64,000 nt of DNA from contig CBDDGJ010000003.1 of the NCBI GenBank assembly GCA_965227805.1, positions 1,178,001 through 1,242,000 of the forward strand. The letters are read 5' to 3'. A program made the translations under genes and the position numbers. Shown piece after piece: positions 17,110 to 26,988 of the stretch. The DNA is from CBDDGJ01 sp965227805 (GTDB taxonomy: Bacteria; Pseudomonadota; Alphaproteobacteria; RS24). Within the stretch, counting starts at the first letter, position 1. The number at the start of each line of letters is the position of its first letter. Under the pieces are notes generated by a model that had not been told where the DNA came from, ran no database searches, and saw only the letters and a list, made by a program, of their open reading frames with translations.

Positions 17110-18069
17110 ATGCATAAACCCCGCTTATATAAAAATGTAAATGCGCTTGACCCTATTGATAAGGGGGCTGTGGTGGCGATTGGTAATTTCGATGGTGTGC
17201 ATTTAGGCCATCAGAGCATTATTAAATCTGCCCGCACTTATGCGGATGATAAAAAAACCAATTTGGGCATTATGCTGTTTGACCCGCATCCGCGCGCGTA
17301 TTTTTCCCCTGATGCGCCTCCTTTCCGACTAAGTAGAATTGAAACGCGCTTGCGGCTTTTTGCGGATCTTGGGGTAGATTTCGTCTTGGCGCTTGATTTT
17401 GATCAGGCGATGGCGTCGCTTTCAGCACAGGATTTTATCACACGCATATTATATGATGCTTTAAGGATAAGCGGCTTATCCGTTGGGTTTAATTTTCGGT
17501 TCGGCAAAGGGCGCACAGGAACAGTGGATATATTACAAGCTGCTGGAAAGACATATAATTTTGAATGCTTTTCTGGTGTCGCCGTTACAGATGCAGCGGG
17601 TAATCCCTATTCTTCTTCGGCAATACGCGCCTATTTACGTGCTGGCGATATGGAACAGGCACACACAGCACTCGGGCGCGCATGGACGATAGAAGGTATC
17701 GTGGCAAAGGGCGATCAGCGCGGTCATACAATCGGCTTTGCGACGGCCAATATTGAATTGGGTGATTATCTGCATCCCGCCTTTGGTGTATATACCATTC
17801 GTGCCCATATTATTGGGCGTGATCTTTATAAATTCGGGGTAGCCAATATCGGTATTCGCCCGACAGTGGGCACGCCCGCACCGCGTTTGGAAGCACATTT
17901 ATTTGATTTTAATGATGATATTTATGGCGAAACGCTACATATTGAACTGCTTAAATTTATCCGCCCCGAACAGAAATTTGATGGCTTAGAGTCCTTGCGC
18001 GCACAAATTGCGAAAGATAGTGATGCTGCGCGGGCATATCTTGCAGGTTTAGCTCTTCCCACAACGTAA
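17110..18069 (+). CDS. ribF: Bifunctional riboflavin kinase / FAD synthetase
   Basis: This 319-residue protein phosphorylates riboflavin to FMN and adenylates FMN to FAD. The N-terminal nucleotidyltransferase domain shows AIGNFDGVHLGHQS, FDPHPRAYF and GFNFRFGKGRTG. The C-terminal flavokinase domain (from about residue 185) shows KGDQRGHTIGFATANI and the metal/ATP segment GVYTIRA. The gene order ribF-ileS-lspA is conserved in many proteobacteria. A 129-bp AT-rich gap separates it from lpxC, with no clear terminator visible. Confidence 0.96.
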   Translation: MHKPRLYKNVNALDPIDKGAVVAIGNFDGVHLGHQSIIKSARTYADDKKTNLGIMLFDPHPRAYFSPDAPPFRLSRIETRLRLFADLGVDFVLALDFDQAMASLSAQDFITRILYDALRISGLSVGFNFRFGKGRTGTVDILQAAGKTYNFECFSGVAVTDAAGNPYSSSAIRAYLRAGDMEQAHTALGRAWTIEGIVAKGDQRGHTIGFATANIELGDYLHPAFGVYTIRAHIIGRDLYKFGVANIGIRPTVGTPAPRLEAHLFDFNDDIYGETLHIELLKFIRPEQKFDGLESLRAQIAKDSDAARAYLAGLALPTT

Positions 18070-18085
18070 AAGCCCTGCTAAAAGC

Positions 18086-20905
<2,820 letters not shown>

Positions 20906-20909
20906 GCAT

Positions 20910-21392
20910 ATGCGTTATTTAGGTGTTTGGATTGTTCTGGCTGCATTGATAAGCGATCAACTTAGTAAATTAATTTTGCTCTATGGTGTCCAGCTGACCA
21001 CAAATGCCCCGCTTACGATTACACCGTTTTTGGATTTTATTCTGGTTTGGAATCGGGGGGTGAGTTTTGGTCTGTTTAGTAATGATGCACTTTGGGGGCG
21101 TATTTTTCTTATTGGTTTTTCTCTTGTTGTAATTGGCTTTTTGTTTAATATGCTACGTTATGAAAGTCGTGTTTTGCCGATTACGGCTTTAGGGTTCATC
21201 ATTGGCGGGGCGATAGGCAATCTTATTGATCGCTTTGTCCATGGTGCTGTGGTTGATTTTATAAGTTTGCATGCACAAGGATATTATTGGTATGTATTTA
21301 ATATTGCCGATATATGGATTTCGTTAGGCGCAGGCTTGTTGATTATAAGCTGGTTTATTGATTATCGCCAAACACAAAAACCAGAGGCATAA
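20910..21392 (+). CDS. lspA: Prolipoprotein signal peptidase (signal peptidase II)
   Basis: This 160-residue inner-membrane aspartyl protease with four membrane segments cleaves lipoprotein signal peptides ahead of the lipidated cysteine. The N-terminal VLAALISDQLSK, the first catalytic aspartate region GNLIDRFVHGAVVDFI and the second in YVFNIADIWISLGAGLLI are visible. The ATG at 20910 is preferred; one seven codons upstream is possible. It starts 4 bp after ileS, and the next gene encodes a likely substrate lipoprotein. Confidence 0.96.
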   Translation: MRYLGVWIVLAALISDQLSKLILLYGVQLTTNAPLTITPFLDFILVWNRGVSFGLFSNDALWGRIFLIGFSLVVIGFLFNMLRYESRVLPITALGFIIGGAIGNLIDRFVHGAVVDFISLHAQGYYWYVFNIADIWISLGAGLLIISWFIDYRQTQKPEA

Positions 21393-21414
21393 GGAAAGAT
21401 AAAGAGGTCGGATC

Positions 21415-21828
21415 ATGAAACGCTATTGCACAATCGCTATTGTGGTAACCCTGGCAGGGCTACTCGCCGCGTGCGGTGGAAATGATGATAAGCCGTTAGG
21501 GTTTGATAAATCGCCGCCAGATGAGTTTCGTATCATAACCAAGCCCGCCCTCACCATACCGCCCGAATTTAATTTGCGCCCCCCTTTGCCGGGGACGCGT
21601 GCTAATCATACGGCGAGCAGCGCTGAAATCGCTTATTTTGTTCTCACCGGAAAACCCATGCAAGAAACGGCGCCAAGCCAGGGCGAGCAGATTATTCTGG
21701 ATAAAGCAGGGGCAAATGCACGCAATGCCGGCATTCGTTTGGAATTGGATAATGAAGCCCGCAATATGGTGAGCAAAGATCCGTTTCTGGTCAATCAAAT
21801 TGCCGTCGAGCGCCAAGACACGCAATGA
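21415..21828 (+). CDS. DUF3035 lipoprotein, candidate BAM-complex subunit
   Basis: This 137-residue protein has a lipoprotein signal peptide with lipobox LLAAC (cysteine at about residue 20), followed by the DUF3035 pattern DEFRIITKPALTIPPEF and RPPLPGTR. DUF3035 proteins sit downstream of lspA in many alphaproteobacteria. I recall that the Caulobacter BamF lipoprotein belongs to this family and resembles the N-terminal part of BamC, but I cannot confirm that here. Predicted location is the outer membrane, periplasmic face. An AAAGAGGTCGG ribosome-binding region precedes the ATG, and the stop overlaps the next gene (ATGA). Confidence 0.85.
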   Translation: MKRYCTIAIVVTLAGLLAACGGNDDKPLGFDKSPPDEFRIITKPALTIPPEFNLRPPLPGTRANHTASSAEIAYFVLTGKPMQETAPSQGEQIILDKAGANARNAGIRLELDNEARNMVSKDPFLVNQIAVERQDTQ

Positions 21829-23204
21829 AGCGCATTGGATTATGGCCATTTCTTTGGGTCGGCTTATTTCTTCTGATTTTCAGTCTAACATGGCTTGAAA
21901 GTCGTGCACCTGAACTGGCGGCAACGACCTTGCCGATAGATGTGGCGCAACTGGAAAACGGCATGCACATTATGGTTGTCACCGACCGGCGTGCACCGGT
22001 GGTGACGCATATGGTGTGGTATCGCTTTGGTGCTGCCGATGAGCCGGAGGGAAAATCTGGTATTGCACATTTTTTCGAACATTTAATGTTTAAGGGCACA
22101 CGCGAAATTGCAGCGGGCGAATTTTCCAAAATTATTGCACGTTTAGGGGGGCAAGATAATGCATTTACCTCGCATGATTTTACCGCTTATTATCAGCGTA
22201 TCGCAAAAGATAAACTTGCAACTGTTATGCAAATGGAAGCCGATCGCATGCATAATCTTACGGTGGATGAGGCGAATGTCGCTACAGAAAAACAAGTTGT
22301 GCTTGAAGAAAGAAGCCAGCGATTGGAAGGGAATCCGACAGCACTTTTGGGTGAGAAAATGCGCGCCAAACTTTATGACGGTCACCCTTATGCCATTCCG
22401 ATTATTGGCTGGCGGGAAGATATCGAAGGGTTGACGCAGGCGGATGCGCTTGACTTTTATCAGGAGTTTTATGCACCCAATCATGCAGCTTTGGTGGTTG
22501 TGGGGGATGTGCGCATGGATGAGGTTTTGCCGTTAGCCGAAACATATTACGGCATATATAAGGCACGCCCGCAAGCGAATATGTCGGTTTCGGCCACTGC
22601 GGTTTTACACAAGCAGGATAAGCCCGATACGCCGGTTATATTGGAAGATACGCGCGCGCGCCAACATATCTGGCAACGTCTCTATGCTTTGCCGCAATGG
22701 CAGCCGGAAGATGCGGCAGAATTTGCTGCCCTCGATGTGCTGATTTCAGTTCTGGCCAATCCCGCAACAGGCCGCCTAACACGTGCCTTAAAGCGCGATA
22801 ATATGCTGATTACCCATAGTGGTGGTTGGTCGGATGATGCCCGCCGCTATATGGGCGAGGCTGGCCTTTATGCCATTGCCCGCACAGGTGATGATTATGA
22901 AAAAATCGCACAGCATGTTGACCGTGAGATAGCGTTTTTACAAACCGAAACCATAGGCAATAGCGAATTACAAATTGCCATTACCCGGCTTTTGGCCGAT
23001 GCGATTTTTGCCCGCGATAATCAGCAAGATATGGCATATATTTTGGGGGAGGGTTTTGCGATTGGGCGGACGCCACAAGATGTGCTGGCATGGCCGACAT
23101 ATATCGCCGCCGTAACGCCCAAAGATGTGCGCGCCGCTGCACAGCGTTTTTTACGTAAAGATTATAGCGTTACCGGATATATTCTTGCCGGAGAGACACA
23201 ATGA
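21825..23204 (+). CDS. M16-family zinc metalloprotease, catalytic subunit
   Basis: This 459-residue pitrilysin-type protease has an N-terminal membrane anchor or signal segment (about residues 3-22). The inverted zinc motif HxxEH is intact in GIAHFFEHLMFKGT, with the distal glutamate in TEKQVVLEERSQR. Such proteins degrade peptides in the periplasm, usually as a pair with an inactive partner. Here the partner is encoded immediately downstream, overlapping by 4 bp. The specific substrate is unknown. Confidence 0.92.
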   Translation: MKRIGLWPFLWVGLFLLIFSLTWLESRAPELAATTLPIDVAQLENGMHIMVVTDRRAPVVTHMVWYRFGAADEPEGKSGIAHFFEHLMFKGTREIAAGEFSKIIARLGGQDNAFTSHDFTAYYQRIAKDKLATVMQMEADRMHNLTVDEANVATEKQVVLEERSQRLEGNPTALLGEKMRAKLYDGHPYAIPIIGWREDIEGLTQADALDFYQEFYAPNHAALVVVGDVRMDEVLPLAETYYGIYKARPQANMSVSATAVLHKQDKPDTPVILEDTRARQHIWQRLYALPQWQPEDAAEFAALDVLISVLANPATGRLTRALKRDNMLITHSGGWSDDARRYMGEAGLYAIARTGDDYEKIAQHVDREIAFLQTETIGNSELQIAITRLLADAIFARDNQQDMAYILGEGFAIGRTPQDVLAWPTYIAAVTPKDVRAAAQRFLRKDYSVTGYILAGETQ

Positions 23205-24511
23205 TGCGCTTTTTATGTGGGCTTATCATGCTATTGTTTTTTACGGTAGGGGCGTATGCTCTGCCCCCGATTGAACGTGTCGAGACGAAATCGGGCATTC
23301 GGTTTTGGCTGGTTGAAGACAGGACGCTGCCATTGGTTACACTTTATGCGCGCTGGCAGGGCGGCGCGGTAAGTGATCCGGAAAATTTGGGTGGTTTGAG
23401 CTTTCTTACCGCAGGGCTTTTGAATGAAGCAAGTGGTGAATATGATTCATGGACATTTCGTAAGCATCTCGCCCGCACAGCAGCCGAGATCGGATTTACC
23501 GCCTCGCGCGATGTGGTAGATTTGCGTTTTCGCACATTGACCCATAAGCAAAAACATGCCTTTAATTTATTGCGCACCGCCCTTACGGCACCACGTTTTG
23601 ATGAAGATGATATTGACCGCGCTAAGGCGGAAAGTGAAAGTTTGATTGATAATGCGCGCCAAAATCAAAGACGCAGAGCAAGTGGATTATTTATGCAAAC
23701 GGCATTTCCAGAACATCCTTATGGCCAGAGCATATATGGCACACGTGAAGACATAGCTGCCATTACCCGCGAAGATATTATGGCACATTATAAGCGACAT
23801 TTTGCGCGCGATAATATGACGATCGCCATAGCGGGGGCTATTTCGGCTAAGGAGGCAGCAAAATATATTGATGATATTTTCGGCACATTACCGGCACATC
23901 ATAATTTGCCTCCCATTGCGCCGGTGCAAATGCATGAAGAGCTACAGGAAGTTTTTGAAGCGCGCAATGGACCACAAAGCACGGTTATGTTCGGGCATAA
24001 TGGCTATGCATATGAGCATCCGCAGTTTTTTGCGGCTTATGTTTTGAATTATATTTTAGGTGGCGGGGGATTTAGCGCACGCTTTATGGAAGAGATCCGC
24101 GAAAAGCGCGGACTGGTTTATGGTGTGTCCAGCTATCTGGTGCCGTTAAAATATAGTGCGCTTTGGTTGGGGCATTTTTCGAGCTCTAATGATACGGCGG
24201 GCGAGGCGATGGATATTATCCGCCATGAAATGTTTCGTATTGCGGATGAAGGTGTAAGTGCAAAAGAACTTGCGGATGCAAAAACCTATCTTACGGGGTC
24301 TTATCCGCTTGGCTTTGATTCGACAGAAAAAATAGCCGAGCAATTATTATCTGCACAATGGCGCGGTTTGTCGCCGGATTATTTTGATAAGCGCAATGAC
24401 TATATTCGCGCGGTAACGCGTGATGATATTCAGGCCGTTGCGCGTGATATGCTCAAGCCCGGCGGGTTGCTTATTGTCACCATTGGCGGGCAGAAATTAT
24501 TGCCCTTTTGA
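23201..24511 (+). CDS. M16-family protein, non-catalytic partner subunit
   Basis: This 436-residue protein has a signal peptide (residues about 1-20, cleavage near AYA). It has the M16 fold but no HxxEH: the equivalent segment reads GLLNEASGEYDSWTF. The C-terminal half keeps the REKRGLVYGVSSYL segment typical of the partner subunit in two-chain M16 peptidases. The start overlaps the catalytic subunit gene (ATGA) with a GGAGAG ribosome-binding site, so the two are very likely co-produced and form a heterodimer. Confidence 0.9.
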   Translation: MMRFLCGLIMLLFFTVGAYALPPIERVETKSGIRFWLVEDRTLPLVTLYARWQGGAVSDPENLGGLSFLTAGLLNEASGEYDSWTFRKHLARTAAEIGFTASRDVVDLRFRTLTHKQKHAFNLLRTALTAPRFDEDDIDRAKAESESLIDNARQNQRRRASGLFMQTAFPEHPYGQSIYGTREDIAAITREDIMAHYKRHFARDNMTIAIAGAISAKEAAKYIDDIFGTLPAHHNLPPIAPVQMHEELQEVFEARNGPQSTVMFGHNGYAYEHPQFFAAYVLNYILGGGGFSARFMEEIREKRGLVYGVSSYLVPLKYSALWLGHFSSSNDTAGEAMDIIRHEMFRIADEGVSAKELADAKTYLTGSYPLGFDSTEKIAEQLLSAQWRGLSPDYFDKRNDYIRAVTRDDIQAVARDMLKPGGLLIVTIGGQKLLPF

Positions 24512-24535
24512 CATAACATAAAGGAATCGCTTACA

Positions 24536-24553
24536 ATGAAAATGTTTTTATAA
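24536..24553 (+). pseudogene. 5-prime stub of the rhomboid gene left by the restriction-modification insertion
   Basis: AAAGGA at 24520-24525 sits 10 bp before an ATG that reads MKMFL and stops. Its ATGTTTTT (24542-24549) is repeated exactly at the present rhomboid start (26088-26095). Joining the two copies restores MKMFFFPLSDDN in frame with a good ribosome-binding site 24 bp after the M16 stop. I read this as the original start of the rhomboid gene. The reconstruction is inference, but each element is directly visible. Confidence 0.7.
24542..24549 (+). repeat. Left copy of 8-bp direct repeat bounding the restriction-modification insert
   Basis: ATGTTTTT, identical to 26088-26095. The interval between the copies holds exactly the methyltransferase and endonuclease genes. 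It could be a target-site duplication or the microhomology used in an illegitimate recombination. I see no convincing terminal inverted repeats inside the ends. Confidence 0.7.
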
Positions 24554-24572
24554 GTAAAATGGAACAAATAAA

Positions 24573-25412
24573 GTGATACAAAAGGCTATCAATACTGATG
24601 TATGGGAAAGAAAAATTCATTGTGGTGATTGTCTTGATGTTTTGCGTTCTATGCCGGATGAAAGTATTGACTTAATAGTTACTTCACCTCCTTATGCTGA
24701 TGCTAGAGCCCATACATATGGAGGTATAAAGCCAGACGACTATGTGGATTGGTTTTGCATACGTGCAGAAGAAATGCTGCGTGTGTTAAAACCAACTGGT
24801 TCTTTTGTTCTTAACATAAAAGAAAAATGTGTTGATGGTGAACGACATACTTATGTTTTAGAGCTTATTCTTGCCCTAAAGCGTGACATAGGCTTCCGTT
24901 GGGTTGAAGAATATATTTGGCATAAAACAACATCAGCGCCGGGTAAATGGAAATATAGATTCCGGGATTCTTGGGAGCGCATCTTACATTTTAGTAAGAC
25001 TAAAGATATTAAAATGCGGCAAGATGCAGTAAAAGTGCCGGTTGGTAATTGGACTCAACAGCGGTTACGCAATATGAGTGCAAAAGATAGAAAGCGTCAA
25101 GAATCTGCAACTAATTCTAAAATCGGGCGGCGTATAGAAGCCTGGGAGGGACGTGATATGGTTTATCCCTCTAACGTGTTGCATAAATCACCTGTTTGTC
25201 ACAATACAGGGCATAGCGCTGCATTTCCTGAATGGTTACCTGCGTTTTTTATAAACCTTTTTACAGATAGAGGGGATATTGTGCTTGATCCTTTTTGTGG
25301 AAGCGGAACAACCTTCAAAATTGCTGAAAATTTAGGACGCATTCCTATTGGCATCGAAATTAATGAAACTTATGTTAGCACATATAAATCTGACCAACTT
25401 CAATTTGCGTAA
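24573..25412 (+). CDS. Type II DNA methyltransferase, beta class (probably N4-cytosine)
   Basis: This 279-residue DNA methyltransferase has motif IV TSPPYAD at about residues 36-42 before motif I DPFCGSGTTF at about 245-254, the order that defines the beta class. SPPY rather than DPPY suggests N4-cytosine methylation, although N6-adenine cannot be excluded. The region between (about 120-200) is basic and is the likely target-recognition part. The start is a GTG at 24573 with GGA about 9 bp upstream. It lies 9 bp before the endonuclease gene and is clearly more AT-rich than the flanking genes, consistent with horizontal gain. Confidence 0.88.
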   Translation: MIQKAINTDVWERKIHCGDCLDVLRSMPDESIDLIVTSPPYADARAHTYGGIKPDDYVDWFCIRAEEMLRVLKPTGSFVLNIKEKCVDGERHTYVLELILALKRDIGFRWVEEYIWHKTTSAPGKWKYRFRDSWERILHFSKTKDIKMRQDAVKVPVGNWTQQRLRNMSAKDRKRQESATNSKIGRRIEAWEGRDMVYPSNVLHKSPVCHNTGHSAAFPEWLPAFFINLFTDRGDIVLDPFCGSGTTFKIAENLGRIPIGIEINETYVSTYKSDQLQFA

Positions 25413-25421
25413 CCTATTCTA

Positions 25422-26084
25422 ATGTCACGCTTGTCTTGGATTTCTGATGATGACTTTGATGAATGTGTCAATAATCTTTTAAGAAGGTGTAAAGATGCAA
25501 AGGAAAAAGCAAAGGAACGTATCAGAAAAAATGTTCCAGACCCGTTTCATTCTATCTTATTGATTCCAACTTTTGGTATTAAGGACGAACAAGCACTTCT
25601 GGATATCCAAGTGCTTCAGTCAGGTGCTTCGGCTATATCTAATGCTATCGGTAATTTTCACCAAGAAATTTTGAGTAAAGTTTTTAACTGGAAAAATCAT
25701 GATAGTGGTTATGATTTAGAAAATGAATCAAGAAAAATCATTGCCGAAATTAAGAATAAGCATAATACTATGAATTCAGCTAATAAAGAGAAAATTATTA
25801 GTGATTTAGATACAGCATTAAAACAAAAACATGGTGAATGGGAAGCTTACCTTGTTGTTATCATTCCCAAAAAAAGGCAAAGATATAAAAAGCAAATATC
25901 TAAAAGGTATGTTTACGAGGTTGATGGATCGACTTTTTATGAAATGGTTACATCTGTACCGACTGCATTGCATGATCTATATAGTGCGCTAGAGACAATT
26001 ATTATTGAAAAAGAAAATAATAATATAGCAGATAATTTGAAAAAACATTGCCGTATGATTATAGAAGCTAGTATTCCTAAATAA
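25422..26084 (+). CDS. Type II restriction endonuclease, Eco47II-like
   Basis: This 220-residue protein has the PD-(D/E)XK pattern: D98 and E109-x-K111 in YDLENESRKIIAEIKNKHNT. The KNKHNT stretch is characteristic of the Eco47II family (recognition G/GNCC in the founding member). The N-terminus is charged and helical. Pairing with a methyltransferase 9 bp upstream supports a restriction role. Specificity cannot be assumed to be GGNCC, because the partner here is not a 5-methylcytosine enzyme. Codon use is AT-rich like the methyltransferase. Confidence 0.78.
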   Translation: MSRLSWISDDDFDECVNNLLRRCKDAKEKAKERIRKNVPDPFHSILLIPTFGIKDEQALLDIQVLQSGASAISNAIGNFHQEILSKVFNWKNHDSGYDLENESRKIIAEIKNKHNTMNSANKEKIISDLDTALKQKHGEWEAYLVVIIPKKRQRYKKQISKRYVYEVDGSTFYEMVTSVPTALHDLYSALETIIIEKENNNIADNLKKHCRMIIEASIPK

Positions 26085-26087
26085 CTT

Positions 26088-26095
26088 ATGTTTTT
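26088..26095 (+). repeat. Right copy of 8-bp direct repeat bounding the restriction-modification insert
   Basis: ATGTTTTT, identical to 24542-24549. It now serves as the first codons of the rhomboid gene. Confidence 0.7.
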
Positions 26096-26882
26096 CTTTC
26101 CGTTAAGTGATGATAATCCGACGCATCGGCGTCAGCTTTTGACATGGGTGATATTGGGCCTGTGTGTGGCGGTATTTTTTTGGCAGTCATCTTTGGGGGC
26201 TGCGTGGCAAGATGCGATTATGCATTACGGGTTTATACCGGCGCATTTTTTCGGTTATGAAATGGCGCAAAATTCGCCTCCACTTCCGGCCAGCATCACA
26301 ATATTTACCTCTATGTTTTTACATGGCGGGTGGATGCACCTCATCGGCAATATGCTCTATTTATGGATTTTTGCCGATAATGTTGAAGAAAGCATGGGGT
26401 GGGGTAAATTTATTGTGTTTTATGGTTTATGCGGATGTGCGGCTGCTGTTTTGCAAGCTATTATTGCCCCTTCCTCGCCAATACCCATGATTGGTGCAAG
26501 TGGTGCAATTGCAGGCGTTTTAGGTGCCTATCTTATCTTATATCCGCGTGCGAATATACGTTGTCTTGTCGGTATTTTTATTTTTTTCCGCTTGATAAAT
26601 GTGCCTGCCTTTTTGGTGTTGGGGGGGTGGTTTTTCCTTCAGTTTTTGAATCTCGGTGCTATGGATGGCCAAAGTGGTGGCGTTGCCTATTTTGCACATA
26701 TTGGTGGATTTATTGCGGGTGTTTTGCTTATTCCGTTTTTCAAAAAACCGCATATTCGTTTATTTGCGCCGGCATATAGTGACGCTTTTGCGCTAAGCCC
26801 TGTTTCACGCTCTGCACATGTGCCTGTCATCAAGCGCACAGGTGATGCGCCGCCTGCCCGCGATCACCCGTGGGATGATTAG
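26088..26882 (+). CDS. Rhomboid-family intramembrane serine protease
   Basis: This 264-residue polytopic protein cleaves membrane-embedded substrates. The catalytic serine is in GASGAIAGVLGAYLILYP (GxSG) and the catalytic histidine in FAHIGGFIAGVLL. A WMHLIGNMLYLWIFADNVE loop, typical of the family, precedes them. About six membrane segments and a short cytoplasmic tail are predicted. The present ATG has no visible ribosome-binding site, because the insertion of the restriction-modification genes separated it from its original AAAGGA. Expression may now depend on readthrough from the endonuclease gene, whose stop is 3 bp upstream. Confidence 0.93.
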   Translation: MFFFPLSDDNPTHRRQLLTWVILGLCVAVFFWQSSLGAAWQDAIMHYGFIPAHFFGYEMAQNSPPLPASITIFTSMFLHGGWMHLIGNMLYLWIFADNVEESMGWGKFIVFYGLCGCAAAVLQAIIAPSSPIPMIGASGAIAGVLGAYLILYPRANIRCLVGIFIFFRLINVPAFLVLGGWFFLQFLNLGAMDGQSGGVAYFAHIGGFIAGVLLIPFFKKPHIRLFAPAYSDAFALSPVSRSAHVPVIKRTGDAPPARDHPWDD

Positions 26883-26988
26883 CTAATCGTGAATGGGGTA
26901 GTGACATAAAGCAAAATAAGGATTAAAATAGTAAAAATATGATTCGTGTCGCATGACATAGGCAAAATAGCGCAATTTGGGGCGGTTT

